A DNA stretch of 64,000 nt from the NCBI GenBank assembly GCA_938022205.1, contig CALIEB010000014.1:30355-94354 (forward strand). Reading direction: 5' to 3'. Below the pieces are notes generated by a model. It was given only the letters and a program-made list of their open reading frames with translations, was not told the origin of the DNA and did not search any database. The translations under genes were made by a program, and so were the position numbers. This document shows, piece by piece, positions 1 to 8,814 of the stretch. Source of the stretch: an uncultured Anaerolineae bacterium. Its GTDB lineage: Bacteria; Chloroflexota; Anaerolineae; Aggregatilineales; Phototrophicaceae. Each line of letters opens with the position of its first letter. The first letter of the stretch is position 1.

Positions 1-669
1 GGCAATTTGCGGCTTTTGCCCCAGCCCTTGCTGGAGTTTGCGCCCCGCCACCAAGATATTGAAGAGCTGGTCTTGCCCGCCGACCTGTACGTCTGCTTCC
101 TGCGCCACCGCATCGTAAGCCTGCATCAGCGCGTAGAAGAACTCGTGCAGGTAAATCGGTTGCCCGCTGTCAATACGCTTGGCGAAGTTCTCGCGCACAA
201 GAAACTGCTGCACGGTAAAGTGGCTAGCAAGGCGAATAATGTCGGCAAAATCCAGCGTGCGCAGCCACTCGTCGTTGCGACGCACGCGCGTTTTTTGCGG
301 GTCAAGAATCTTGAACGCTTGCTCAGCGTAGGTGCGGGCGTTCTCTTCCACCTGCTGCGCTGTCAGCTGCTCGCGCGCCTTGTCCTTGTCAGAAGGGTCG
401 CCTATCAAACTCGTGAACGTGCCGACCAAGAACGTCACATCATGCCCAAAATCTTGGAATTGGCGTAACTTGCGCATCGTAATGGTATGCCCAAGATGCA
501 AGTCTGCCGTGCGCGGGTCGTAGCCGCAGTACACCCGCAGCGGGCGACCTTCGCGCTCCGTCTCTATCAACCGCTGGCGCAGCTCCTCGCGCATCTCTTC
601 TTTAGTGCGGGGGTCGCCATATTCTGTCCCGCTCATCAACACCTCTAGCTGTTCTTCAATGCTCACCAT
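1..669 (-). CDS. tyrS: Tyrosyl-tRNA synthetase (3' part beyond left edge)
   Basis: Class I aminoacyl-tRNA synthetase charging tRNA-Tyr in the cytoplasm. The minus strand reads open for 223 codons from ATG at 669 to the window edge, so the C-terminal part, including the KMSKS region, is missing. Visible are the CGYDPTA-type substrate loop followed by HLGH (the HIGH motif, near residue 45), and a [10 protein letters not shown] segment matching the family's GG-D-Q-N substrate loop. Homologous glutamine- or tryptophan-type enzymes do not combine these motifs. The start at 669 gives the expected N-terminal helix before the HIGH motif. The gene diverges from alaS and shares a promoter region with it. 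No T-box leader fits in the roughly 45-base leader. Confidence 0.93.
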   Translation of the reverse strand, partial: MVSIEEQLEVLMSGTEYGDPRTKEEMREELRQRLIETEREGRPLRVYCGYDPRTADLHLGHTITMRKLRQFQDFGHDVTFLVGTFTSLIGDPSDKDKAREQLTAQQVEENARTYAEQAFKILDPQKTRVRRNDEWLRTLDFADIIRLASHFTVQQFLVRENFAKRIDSGQPIYLHEFFYALMQAYDAVAQEADVQVGGQDQLFNILVAGRKLQQGLGQKPQIA

Positions 670-712
670 TGTGTGTCGCTCCCCACAAGTACATGTGTTT
701 AACTAGCGCACG

Positions 713-741
713 AGTATAGCACGACACTATGCACTTGTTCA
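713..741 (-). promoter_or_regulatory. tyrS promoter
   Basis: On the minus strand TGAACA (736-741) lies 17 bases from TATACT (713-718), and TGC precedes the -10 as an extended element. The -35 overlaps the alaS -35 on the other strand, so the two polymerases would compete for the same bases. Confidence 0.55.
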
Positions 742-764
742 GTGTGCGCCGAAACTGCTATAAT
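735..764 (+). promoter_or_regulatory. alaS promoter
   Basis: TTGTTC (735-740) and a consensus TATAAT (759-764) are separated by 18 bases, with TGC just before the -10. Transcription would start near 771, about 65 bases before the alaS start codon. This also excludes the in-frame ATG at 742 as the translation start. Confidence 0.7.
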
Positions 765-837
765 ACGCGCCGCTGAAGCCGCTTTTGACCACCTTTTCAG
801 CCGCCAAAACACCCAATCATTAGAGGACAACCACGCC

Positions 838-3519
838 ATGAAACGCATGACCAGCGCAGAAGTAAGGCGCGCCTTTTTGGAGTATTTTGAAAAGCTAGGA
901 CACAAGCATGTTGCCTCGTCCGCGCTTGTGCCTGCCAACGACCCGACGCTGCTGTTCACCAACAGCGGCATGGTGCAGTTTAAGGACGTGTTCTTGGGCA
1001 GCGACAAGCGCGACTATGACCGCGCCACCACCGCCCAGAAGTGCATGCGTGTCTCAGGCAAGCATAACGACCTCGAGAACGTGGGTCCCTCACCGCGCCA
1101 CCACACGTTCTTTGAAATGCTTGGCAACTTCAGCTTTGGCGCGTATTTTAAGCGCGAAGCCATCCGTTATGCGTGGGATTTGGTCACCAAAGTGTTCGAG
1201 ATGCCCGCTGACCGCATCGCTGTGACCGTCTATGAGCGTGACGACGAGTCTTATAACATTTGGGTGAACGAGATTGGGCTGCCCGAAACGCGCGTGGCGC
1301 GTATGGGCGCAAAGACCAACTTCTGGCAAATGGCGGAAACGGGACCCTGCGGACCTTGCAGCGAAATCTTCTGGGATAAAGAGCCGGAAAAAGGCGAAGC
1401 CAGCATCATCGCCTCGCTGCAAAACGACGACAATCGCCTGCTGGAGTTTTGGAACTTGGTGTTCATGCAGTACAATCGCACCCAGCCCGACCCCGCCATG
1501 ACAGGCGCGTTTGATGAGCCACTGCCCGCGCCCAGTGTTGACACAGGCATGGGCTTAGAGCGTATCGTCAGCATCTTGCAAGGTGTCGATGCTAACTATG
1601 ACACCGACCTTTTTACACATATTATCCGCGCAACGCAGACTCTCACGGGGCAAAGCGATGAGGAAGTGCGCGCCAACTACGTGCCGTATCGCGTGATTGC
1701 CGACCATATCCGCGCCGCTGTGTTCTTGATTGCTGACGGTGTGCTGCCCGGTGCCAAAGGGCGCGAGTCCGTCACGCGCCTTGTGCTGCGCCGCGCCTGC
1801 CGCTTTGGCAAGAAGTTAGGTTTTGACAAGCCATTCTTGGCAAGCGTTGCCGATGCCGTCATCGACCTTATGGGGGAACATTACAGCGAGCTTGTCGAGC
1901 GCGCCGACTTCATCAAGCGCGTCATTACCGTCGAAGAAGAACGCTTCTTGCGCACGTTGGAAAATGGCTTAAATGAGCTGGACGCGATGCTGGCAGCACT
2001 GCCGGCAGGCGGAACGCTCTCGGGCGAGCAAGCCTTTTATCTCAAGGCGACGTTGGGCTTGCCTATGCAAGTCACCAAAGACATCGCTGAAGAGCGCGGC
2101 TATCACGTCGACCTAGACGGCTTTGAAGCTGCCGAAGCGCAGCACTCGCTTGTCAGCGGCGGCGGCAAAGCGATGGGCAAGATGGAATCCGCCGAGTTTT
2201 ACAATGATTTGCTCAGCACGCTGCAACACGAGGGCAAACTGCCCAGCGAGGGCGTGGACTATCACCCCTACGACCGCGAGGACACCGTTACCGAAGTCGC
2301 GGCATTGCTGCGCGAGGGCGAGCTGGTCAACAACGCGATTGTGGGCGAAAAAGTTGAGGTCGTGCTGCCAAGCACACACTTTTACGTCGAGAGCGGCGGA
2401 CAAGTCAGCGACACGGGTTGGCTTATCGGCGATGGCTGGACAATTGAGGTCGAAGACATGCGCAAGCCCACAGCAGGGCTAATCGTTCACGTAGGTGAAG
2501 TTGTGCAAGGCAATCCCAAGACCGGCGACCGCGTGACCGCCCGCGTCGACCTCGAACGCCGCACGGACATCACGCGCAACCACACCGGCACGCACTTGCT
2601 GCACGCTGCATTGCGTGGGCATCTCGGCAAGCACGTTGAACAGCGCGGCTCATTGGTCGCGCCCGACCGCCTGCGTTTTGACTTTTCGCACGACAAGAAA
2701 GTAAGTGACGCTGAGCTACAAGCCATTGAGCAAGAAATCAACAACGCCATCTTAAGCAATTACAGCGTTGTTGCGACGCTTAAGCCTTTGGAACAAGCGC
2801 GCAAAGAGGGCGCAATGGCGTTGTTCGGTGAGAAATATGGCGACATTGTGCGCACAGTGCGCATCGGCAGCAGCGACACCCCATACAGCTATGAGCTTTG
2901 CGGCGGCATCCACGTCAACGAAACCGCCGAGATTGGCGCGTTTGTGTTCGTGGGCGAAACCAGCATCAGCGCGGGCATTCGCCGCGTCGAAGCCCTCACC
3001 GGGCGCGAGGCGGTGCGCTATATGCAGGAGCGGCGGCAAACCCTTGCCGCGTTAGAAGCACGGCTGGGTGGCGGCGACGCGCTTGCCAAGCTCGATGCCC
3101 TGCAAAGCGAGCTTTCCGCCAGCAAAAAGCAGATTGCTCAATTACAAACGCGCCTTGCCAAATATCAGTTTGACGCGCTGCTTGCCCGCATGGAAACGCT
3201 GAACGGCAAAAGCGCGCTGATTGCCCAAGTGGAAAACGTCCACCCCGACACCCTGCGCGAGATGGCGGACTGGTTTCGCAACAAAGTGAGCGAAAACGGC
3301 GTGCTGGTTCTAGGCGTAGATTACGAGGGCAAGCCTACGCTGGTGGTTGCGCTAACCGATGACCTTGTGAAGCAGGGCATGAAGGCAGGCGAACTCATCA
3401 AACCGCTTGCCAGCCTCATCGGCGGCGGCGGTGGCGGTCGCCCCAATCTGGCGCAAGCGGGCGGCAAAGACAGCAGCAAGCTGCCGCAAGCTCTTGCCAA
3501 AGCCCGCGAACTGCTCTAA
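838..3519 (+). CDS. alaS: Alanyl-tRNA synthetase
   Basis: Class II synthetase that charges tRNA-Ala and removes mischarged Ser/Gly. The 893-residue product is slightly longer than the usual 870-880. The N-terminal aminoacylation core has the class II sequence around HNDLENVG. The editing domain carries HTGTHLLH with the HxxxH zinc ligands, completed by CGGIHV. A coiled-coil segment is followed by the DHHA1 C-terminal domain with a glycine-rich GGGGGGRPNLAQAGG stretch. GAGGA at 823-827 lies 10 bases before ATG 838. An ATG at 742 is in frame but lies on the promoter. The order alaS, ruvX, mltG downstream is common in bacteria. Confidence 0.97.
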   Translation: MKRMTSAEVRRAFLEYFEKLGHKHVASSALVPANDPTLLFTNSGMVQFKDVFLGSDKRDYDRATTAQKCMRVSGKHNDLENVGPSPRHHTFFEMLGNFSFGAYFKREAIRYAWDLVTKVFEMPADRIAVTVYERDDESYNIWVNEIGLPETRVARMGAKTNFWQMAETGPCGPCSEIFWDKEPEKGEASIIASLQNDDNRLLEFWNLVFMQYNRTQPDPAMTGAFDEPLPAPSVDTGMGLERIVSILQGVDANYDTDLFTHIIRATQTLTGQSDEEVRANYVPYRVIADHIRAAVFLIADGVLPGAKGRESVTRLVLRRACRFGKKLGFDKPFLASVADAVIDLMGEHYSELVERADFIKRVITVEEERFLRTLENGLNELDAMLAALPAGGTLSGEQAFYLKATLGLPMQVTKDIAEERGYHVDLDGFEAAEAQHSLVSGGGKAMGKMESAEFYNDLLSTLQHEGKLPSEGVDYHPYDREDTVTEVAALLREGELVNNAIVGEKVEVVLPSTHFYVESGGQVSDTGWLIGDGWTIEVEDMRKPTAGLIVHVGEVVQGNPKTGDRVTARVDLERRTDITRNHTGTHLLHAALRGHLGKHVEQRGSLVAPDRLRFDFSHDKKVSDAELQAIEQEINNAILSNYSVVATLKPLEQARKEGAMALFGEKYGDIVRTVRIGSSDTPYSYELCGGIHVNETAEIGAFVFVGETSISAGIRRVEALTGREAVRYMQERRQTLAALEARLGGGDALAKLDALQSELSASKKQIAQLQTRLAKYQFDALLARMETLNGKSALIAQVENVHPDTLREMADWFRNKVSENGVLVLGVDYEGKPTLVVALTDDLVKQGMKAGELIKPLASLIGGGGGGRPNLAQAGGKDSSKLPQALAKARELL

Positions 3520-3525
3520 GGGGTT

Positions 3526-5070
3526 ATGAGCCAGCGCATCGAATACATTCAGTTGGCAGCGGGAGACGACGTGCCGCACGTGCGTGACCGTCTCTCCTTC
3601 ATTCGCGGCAAGCGCGTGCTGATTATCTGGCCCGAACAGGGTACAGCTCTCACGCGCAAACTTGACCTCGTGCTTATTCAGCGCGAGGCGCGCCGCCGTG
3701 CCATTCAGCTTGCGCTGGTTACGCATGACCCCTTAGTCACCGCGCACGCACACGAGCTAAACATCAGCGTCTTCGAGACCATCGGCGCGTCGGAAAAAGC
3801 GCGCTGGAAACGCGGGCGCACCAAAGTTTTCGTGCAACGTCACCACAAGCCCGAAGACAGCCCCACGCCGCAGGAGCTGCTGCCTGTCGCAAGCCGCGTG
3901 CGTGTGCCACGTGCGCGCACGTCCGCGCTGCGCTTCGTCTTAGAGCGCACGTTGGTGCTGCTCTTGCTGTTGGGCGTGCTGGCAACGTGCAGCTATGTTG
4001 TGCTGCCCAGCGCGACCATCACCCTCACGCTGGCGACGCAAACGCTAACGACCGACACGCTGCTCATCGCCGACCCCAACGCGAGCGACATTGACATAGA
4101 AGCCGCCGTGATACCGATGACACGCCTGCGTGCTACCGTGCAGAGCAGCGGCACGGTCGCCACCAGCGGTATCACCCGCACAGCAGACACCATCGCCATT
4201 GGCATTGTCACCTTCACCAACCAGACCGCCAACGCCGTGACCATTCCTGCCAGCACGACCGTCAGCACCAGCGCAGGCACACCCATTTTGTTTAAGACCA
4301 TCACCGAAGTGACGCTGCCGGCAGGCATTGGCGAGCGCGTCGATGTCGGCGTAGAAGCCATGCAAAGCTCGGCGGGCAGCGTCGGCAACGTGGGCGCAGG
4401 GCTGATTAACACAGTTGTTGGACCGCTGGAAAATGTCGTAAGCGTGCGCAACCTCAACCCGACGACGGGTGGCGAAAGTCGCACCTTTGCTAGCGTCACG
4501 GAGCAAGACCGCGACTCCTTATTGGCACGGCTGCGCGGACAACTGCAAGCCAGCGCGTACAGCGAAATGCAAACACAGCTTAGCGAAAGCCAGCTCATCA
4601 TCATTGAAACTATTCGCATCGTGGAAGAGCGCGAGGACTGGAAGGCGTTCAGCCACAACGTGGGCGACATCAGCGACACTCTATCGCTGACGATGCGCGC
4701 TGTTGTCGAGGCAAACGTCATTGACGACCGCTTTGCGCGCCAAATCGTCTTCGCACAGCTTTCGGCACAAAAGCCAGCGCGCTACTTGCTCGACCCCGAC
4801 AGCTACCAATACACGCGCGGCGCAGTGCAAGACATCACCCCAGAGGGGCGCGTGCTGTTCAGCGCGCAGGGCAGCGTCGTCGCCCGCGCCCAAGCCGACC
4901 TAAGCCTGCTCCAAGAGAGCCTGAGCGGCAAATCCTTATCGGAAGCGACGGCTTTGTTGCGGCAAACGGTGCCGCTTGCCGCTGACCCGCGCTATCAAAC
5001 GTTTCCCGACGGCATGAACGTGCTGCCGCTGTTGCCCATTCGCATTACGCTTACGGTGACTTACCCATGA
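3526..5070 (+). CDS. Single-pass membrane protein with baseplate J-like domain
   Basis: Protein of 514 residues, function unknown. Residues 1-130 are cytosolic and resemble an NTP-binding-like alpha/beta fold without a P-loop. One membrane segment follows at about 140-160, and residues 165-300 are rich in Thr/Ser/Val. The segment VTLPAGIGERVDVGVEA, followed by SAGSVGNVGAG, resembles the phage baseplate J/gp47 fold (PF04865) that also occurs in non-phage bacterial surface proteins. The C-terminal half is mixed alpha/beta. ATG 3526 sits right after the alaS stop, with AAGGGG overlapping that stop, and the gene overlaps ruvX by 4 bases, so it is translated within the alaS-ruvX transcript. No other phage gene is nearby. 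The domain call is from pattern only. Confidence 0.7.
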   Translation: MSQRIEYIQLAAGDDVPHVRDRLSFIRGKRVLIIWPEQGTALTRKLDLVLIQREARRRAIQLALVTHDPLVTAHAHELNISVFETIGASEKARWKRGRTKVFVQRHHKPEDSPTPQELLPVASRVRVPRARTSALRFVLERTLVLLLLLGVLATCSYVVLPSATITLTLATQTLTTDTLLIADPNASDIDIEAAVIPMTRLRATVQSSGTVATSGITRTADTIAIGIVTFTNQTANAVTIPASTTVSTSAGTPILFKTITEVTLPAGIGERVDVGVEAMQSSAGSVGNVGAGLINTVVGPLENVVSVRNLNPTTGGESRTFASVTEQDRDSLLARLRGQLQASAYSEMQTQLSESQLIIIETIRIVEEREDWKAFSHNVGDISDTLSLTMRAVVEANVIDDRFARQIVFAQLSAQKPARYLLDPDSYQYTRGAVQDITPEGRVLFSAQGSVVARAQADLSLLQESLSGKSLSEATALLRQTVPLAADPRYQTFPDGMNVLPLLPIRITLTVTYP

Positions 5071-5498
5071 GTGGACGACTGCTAGGTGTCGATCACGGGA
5101 TAAAGCGCATTGGCTTAGCCATCAGCGACCCCAACCGCATGCTGGCGCGTGAGCTTAAGGTGCTGAAGCGCACCACGCGCGAGGCTGACTTTGCTGCGCT
5201 GCAAGCCATCATCGCCCAAGAAGGCGTGGTAGGCATCGTCGTCGGCATGCCCACACACGACGCACCCACCGACGCACACACACAAGCAGACACGGTGCGC
5301 CTGTGGCTTACGCGCTTGCGTGACTACACTAACCTGCCTATCGTCGAGTGGGACGAAAGCCTCACGAGCGAAGACGCGCGCGCACTCGCCCGACAGCAGC
5401 GGCGCAAGCCCGACGCGCCAATTGATGACCTTGCCGCACGCCTCATGCTGCAAAGCTATCTCGACGCGCTGCATGACGGCTTAGCCACGTTTCCCTAA
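5067..5498 (+). CDS. ruvX: RuvX/YqgF-family Holliday-junction resolvase or 16S pre-rRNA nuclease
   Basis: Small RNase H-fold protein of 143 residues, the normal length. The first strand carries GVDHGIKRIGLAISD with the catalytic Asp in the DxG position. The middle has IVVGMP, and the C-terminal part has EWDESLTS and IDDLAARLMLQSYL with the remaining acidic residues. The family is known for maturation of the 16S rRNA 5' end and for predicted junction resolution. Its ATG overlaps the preceding stop as ATGA, indicating translational coupling. Conserved neighbours alaS and mltG support the call. Confidence 0.93.
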   Translation: MSGRLLGVDHGIKRIGLAISDPNRMLARELKVLKRTTREADFAALQAIIAQEGVVGIVVGMPTHDAPTDAHTQADTVRLWLTRLRDYTNLPIVEWDESLTSEDARALARQQRRKPDAPIDDLAARLMLQSYLDALHDGLATFP

Positions 5499-5525
5499 CG
5501 CACGCTGCGCGCGCCACGAATTTTT

Positions 5526-5533
5526 GCTACAAT
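5526..5533 (+). promoter_or_regulatory. mltG -10 element
   Basis: TGC-TACAAT with the -10 hexamer at 5528-5533 forms an extended -10. No good -35 is visible upstream. It lies 35 bases before the GTG start of mltG. Confidence 0.45.
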
Positions 5534-5567
5534 AGGCACACACAACAAACAAGGACAACCATCAAGC

Positions 5568-6671
5568 GTGCTGCGCCTTCTCAAATGGTTTATCGTGCTT
5601 AGCCTCTTCGGGCTATTCGCTCTCGTTGTCGCGGTAGGCTTTTTGTACATCGTTTCTGGCGGCAACATCAGCGACTATGTGCAAAAGTCGCTGCTACGCC
5701 TGACGCTGGCAAGCCGCGCCGAAGAGCTGAACACGCCCTACGGCACCGACGACACACCCATCCGCTTCACCGTCCAATCGGGCGACACAGCCGCCCGCAT
5801 TGCGCGCAACCTTGCCGACAGCGCGCTCATTCGCGATGCCGCGCTCTTCGTCGATTACTTGCGCGCTGAAGGCATCGACACACAAATTCAGGCGGGCATC
5901 TACTTCCTCAGCCAAAACCAAACCATCCCAGAAATCGCCCACGCCCTGCTGGACGCACGCAACAGCAGCATCACGTTTCGTGTGCTAGCCGGAACGCGCA
6001 GCGAAGAAGTGGCACAAGCCATTGACGCGACGCGCAAATTTGCCTTTAAGGGCGCGGATTTTCTGGCACTCGTGCAAGCGGGCGCGCCGGTTGACCCTGT
6101 CTTTGCCGCGTTGGTTGGGCTGCCAGCGGGCGCGTCCTTAGAAGGCTTCTTGTTCCCCGACACGTATATCTTGCCGCCCAACATCACCGCCCAAGAGCTA
6201 CGTGACCAACTGCTCGCTGCTTTTCTGAGCGCAGTCGGCAATCAGCTCATCACAGACATCAACGCGCAAGGCTACAGCATGCGCGATGCCGTCACGCTCG
6301 CTTCCATCATCGAACGCGAAGCCGTGTGGGCGGACGAACACCCGCTCATCGCCAGCGTCTACCGCAATCGTCTCGCCATTGACATGCTGTTGCAAGCCGA
6401 CCCCACCGTGCAGTACGCCCTCAACGGCGCGCGCGGCACATGGTGGCCCAACATCACACAGTCAGACTATCGCGGCGTGCAGTCGCCGTATAACACGTAC
6501 TTGTACAAAGGGCTGCCGCCTAGTCCGATTGCAAATCCCAGCCTGTCTGCCATTCGCGCAGCCATTTATCCTGCTCAAACCAGCTACTACTACTTCAGGG
6601 CGCGCTGTGACCGTTCCAACTATCACAACTTTGCGACCACCTATGAGCAGCATCTGGCAAACGGTTGTTAG
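5568..6671 (+). CDS. mltG: Endolytic peptidoglycan transglycosylase MltG
   Basis: Membrane-anchored lytic transglycosylase that cuts nascent glycan strands and so sets their length. The 367-residue product has one N-terminal membrane helix (about 7-29) and a LysM-like region (about 65-140) with FTVQSGDTAARIARNL. The YceG catalytic domain has SIIERE with the catalytic Glu at 249, and downstream YNTYLYKGLPPSPIANP. The start is GTG 5568 with AAGGAC 11 bases upstream. The end overlaps the next gene by 29 bases in another frame. It fits with MurJ and the SEDS protein elsewhere in this window as part of the wall machinery. Confidence 0.95.
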   Translation: MLRLLKWFIVLSLFGLFALVVAVGFLYIVSGGNISDYVQKSLLRLTLASRAEELNTPYGTDDTPIRFTVQSGDTAARIARNLADSALIRDAALFVDYLRAEGIDTQIQAGIYFLSQNQTIPEIAHALLDARNSSITFRVLAGTRSEEVAQAIDATRKFAFKGADFLALVQAGAPVDPVFAALVGLPAGASLEGFLFPDTYILPPNITAQELRDQLLAAFLSAVGNQLITDINAQGYSMRDAVTLASIIEREAVWADEHPLIASVYRNRLAIDMLLQADPTVQYALNGARGTWWPNITQSDYRGVQSPYNTYLYKGLPPSPIANPSLSAIRAAIYPAQTSYYYFRARCDRSNYHNFATTYEQHLANGC

Positions 6672-7362
6672 CCTGCTGCTCTTGCTAACGGGCTGCGCGG
6701 TCTTGCCCACGCCACAAACGGGAAGAATAGTGCTGTTCGCGCCGTTCGAGGGGCAACACCGCGCCGTTGGCTACAACGCGCTGTATGCGGCACGCCTCGC
6801 GCTAGCTGACAGCGGCACGCGCACCGTCGACCTCCTAGCAGTCGACGACGGCGGCACGCTACAAGCTGCCCTGCGCCACGCCCGTGCTATCGCCACTGAC
6901 CCGCTCGTGCGCGCGGTGCTGCTAGTCGGACAACACGCCACCACGCCCGAAGTGCAAAACACACTCGGACACCCAGCCCTCATCGTCGGCGCATGGGGGC
7001 ATGTGCCGGCTAACGCGCAAACGTTTGTGCTGAGCAGCGCGTTGCTGGCAGAGGCGGACGACAGTGACGCTTACGCACTAGCGGTGCTGCCTTATTTGGC
7101 GGACGCGCCTACTTTGCCCACCTTTCGCAGCAGCGGGCAGCCCGCCGCCCCCATCTTTGCGCAGCGTTACCGCGAAAGCGCGCCGCACACGCCTGCTCCT
7201 AATCATCTCGCCATGCTCACATATGACGCGATGCGCCTGCTGCTGGTCAGCATCGAGCAAGGACAGCCGCTAAGCACACTAACCTACAGCGGCATGAGCG
7301 GCACGCTGCGTTTTCGCGACGGCTATTGGCAAGACGCACCCATTAACAGGCTTACCCCCTAG
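6643..7362 (+). CDS. Lipoprotein with periplasmic-binding-protein-like fold
   Basis: Product of 239 residues. An N-terminal hydrophobic segment ends in LLTGC, a clear lipobox with Cys near residue 17, so it should be lipid-anchored on the outer face of the membrane. The body resembles a type I periplasmic binding protein (Leu/Ile/Val receptor type): an alternating beta/alpha pattern and LTYDAMRLLL near the end, typical of Peripla_BP_6. It is about 100 residues shorter than real receptors, so a domain may be missing. ATG 6643 was chosen because it puts the signal peptide at the N-terminus, although it overlaps mltG by 29 bases and has only a weak ribosome site. Its ligand is unknown. Confidence 0.65.
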   Translation: MSSIWQTVVSLLLLLTGCAVLPTPQTGRIVLFAPFEGQHRAVGYNALYAARLALADSGTRTVDLLAVDDGGTLQAALRHARAIATDPLVRAVLLVGQHATTPEVQNTLGHPALIVGAWGHVPANAQTFVLSSALLAEADDSDAYALAVLPYLADAPTLPTFRSSGQPAAPIFAQRYRESAPHTPAPNHLAMLTYDAMRLLLVSIEQGQPLSTLTYSGMSGTLRFRDGYWQDAPINRLTP

Positions 7363-8684
7363 CGCGCGGTCGCTTCAATCACGCCGTAAAACAGTGGCAG
7401 CGGCGCGGTAGGCGCATCCGACAGCGTAAAGGCAGCTTTTACAAGTGGCAGTGCCTCCTCAAGGCTGCTGGTGCTGTTAGCGTAAACTGTCGCTAGTCGG
7501 TCGCCCTGCTGCACCTTGTCACCGACTTTGACATGCACGACCACGCCAACCGCATGGTCGACGGGGTCGCCTTTTTTTTCTCGCCCCGCGCCTAGTGCCA
7601 GCGAGGCTTGGGCAACGCGCAGGGCTTCACACGCCGCTACATGTCCACCGCGTTCGGCGTAGAGCGTGTGCGCGTGTTGCGCTTGCGGCAACAGCGCAGG
7701 GTTATCGACCATGCGCACGTCACCGCCCTGCGCTTCAACCATCGTACGGAAGCGGTCGAACGCTTCGCCGTTGGCGAGCTTCGCAGCGAGCATGCGGCGC
7801 GTTTCGTCCTCATCTTGCCATTGCTTGCCGCGACCAGCAAGCCGAAGCATCTGCCACGCCACTTCTAGGCAGTGTTCGCGCAGGTCAGGCGCGCCGCCGC
7901 CTTGCAAGGTTTCAATGGCTTCTTGTACCTCTAGCGCGTTGCCGACAGCGTAGCCAAGCGGCTGATTCATGTCTGAAAGCAGCGCAACGACATCGCGCCC
8001 TGCGTCCGCGCCAATATTCACCATAAGCTGCGCCAGCGCACGCGCATCTTCAAGCGTGTGCATGAACGCCCCACTGCCCCATTTCACATCCAGGACAATG
8101 CCGTTCGCGCCCGCCGCCAACTTCTTGCTCATGATGCTAGCGGCAATCAGCGGCAAGCTCGGCACAGTCGCGGTGACATCGCGCAGCGCGTAAAGTTTGC
8201 CGTCAGCAGGCGCAAGCTCGCCCGTTTGCCCGCATAGCACCAAGCCATGTTGCTTAGCAAGAGCGCGAAACTCCGCATCGCTCAAACTCACGCGGTAGCC
8301 CGCAATCGATTCAAGTTTGTCCAACGTGCCGCCGGTGAAGCCCAAGCCGCGCCCGCTCATCTTAGCGACAGGCACACCGCACGCCGCTACCAACGGCAGC
8401 ACGATTAGCGTGGTTTTGTCGCCCACCCCGCCCGACGAGTGCTTGTCCACCACATAGTCTGTAATGTCCGACAAGTCCATCATCATCCCGCTGTGTGCCA
8501 TCGCCAACGTTAGCTGCACCGTCTCGTCACGAGTCATACCGCGAAAGTAAATCGCCATCAGCAGCGCGGACGCTTGGTAGTCGGGAATGTCGCCATTTGT
8601 GTAGTGCTGAATAAAGTGCGCTATTTCCTGTTCAGTGAGGGCGTGTCCGTCACGCTTTTTCTCAATAATGTCGACCATGCGCAT
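7359..8684 (-). CDS. pdp: Pyrimidine-nucleoside (or thymidine) phosphorylase
   Basis: Cleaves uridine, thymidine or deoxyuridine with phosphate to give free base and (deoxy)ribose-1-phosphate. It has 441 residues, normal for the family. The phosphate-binding KHSSGGVGDKTTL and the adjacent SGRGLGFTGGTLDKLES are intact, and the C-terminal PYNP domain (about 350-430) is present. The start at 8684 is preferred over ATG 8693. The product then begins MRMVDII as in well-known homologues, and GGGAG lies 11 bases upstream instead of 2. The gene ends tail to tail with the preceding lipoprotein gene, both stops sharing CTAG. Confidence 0.93.
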   Translation of the reverse strand: MRMVDIIEKKRDGHALTEQEIAHFIQHYTNGDIPDYQASALLMAIYFRGMTRDETVQLTLAMAHSGMMMDLSDITDYVVDKHSSGGVGDKTTLIVLPLVAACGVPVAKMSGRGLGFTGGTLDKLESIAGYRVSLSDAEFRALAKQHGLVLCGQTGELAPADGKLYALRDVTATVPSLPLIAASIMSKKLAAGANGIVLDVKWGSGAFMHTLEDARALAQLMVNIGADAGRDVVALLSDMNQPLGYAVGNALEVQEAIETLQGGGAPDLREHCLEVAWQMLRLAGRGKQWQDEDETRRMLAAKLANGEAFDRFRTMVEAQGGDVRMVDNPALLPQAQHAHTLYAERGGHVAACEALRVAQASLALGAGREKKGDPVDHAVGVVVHVKVGDKVQQGDRLATVYANSTSSLEEALPLVKAAFTLSDAPTAPLPLFYGVIEATAR

Positions 8685-8710
8685 AAAATACATCGCTCCC
8701 GTGTGTTGTT

Positions 8711-8740
8711 TTGGCTATTGTACTTTGCCCATGCTATCCT
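8711..8740 (+). promoter_or_regulatory. Promoter of the DsbA-like gene
   Basis: TTGGCT (8711-8716) and TATCCT (8735-8740) are 18 bases apart, with TGC before the -10. It overlaps the pdp promoter almost completely, so firing of one should exclude the other. Confidence 0.4.
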
Positions 8741-8745
8741 AGCAA
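8717..8745 (-). promoter_or_regulatory. pdp promoter
   Basis: Minus-strand TTGCTA (8740-8745) and TACAAT (8717-8722) are separated by 17 bases. The site overlaps the rightward promoter of the DsbA-like gene. Confidence 0.55.
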
Positions 8746-8814
8746 TAAAGTGGTAACATTTGCGCGTTAAAACAGCCTTGTTTACACGTGTTCGCAAGTC
8801 GAAAGAGAAGCCCC

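Noticed and set aside
670..712. T-box leader before tyrS
   Set aside because: The distance from -10 to start codon is too short and no T-box core sequence is present.
742..837. Extended N-terminus for alaS from ATG 742
   Set aside because: It overlaps the -35/-10 elements (735-764), lacks a ribosome site, and AlaRS normally begins at the residues encoded from 838.
3993..4721. Open frame of 242 codons on the minus strand inside the baseplate-J-like gene
   Set aside because: It is a shadow of the GC-rich Thr/Val-rich sense frame, with no ribosome site or recognisable domain.
3526..5070. Prophage remnant suggested by the baseplate-J-like domain
   Set aside because: The flanks are housekeeping genes in conserved order, and there are no other phage genes, attachment sites or compositional breaks.
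6286..6642. Upstream extension of the lipoprotein gene inside mltG
   Set aside because: The extension is antiphase to mltG and would bury the signal peptide; the lipobox requires the start at 6643.
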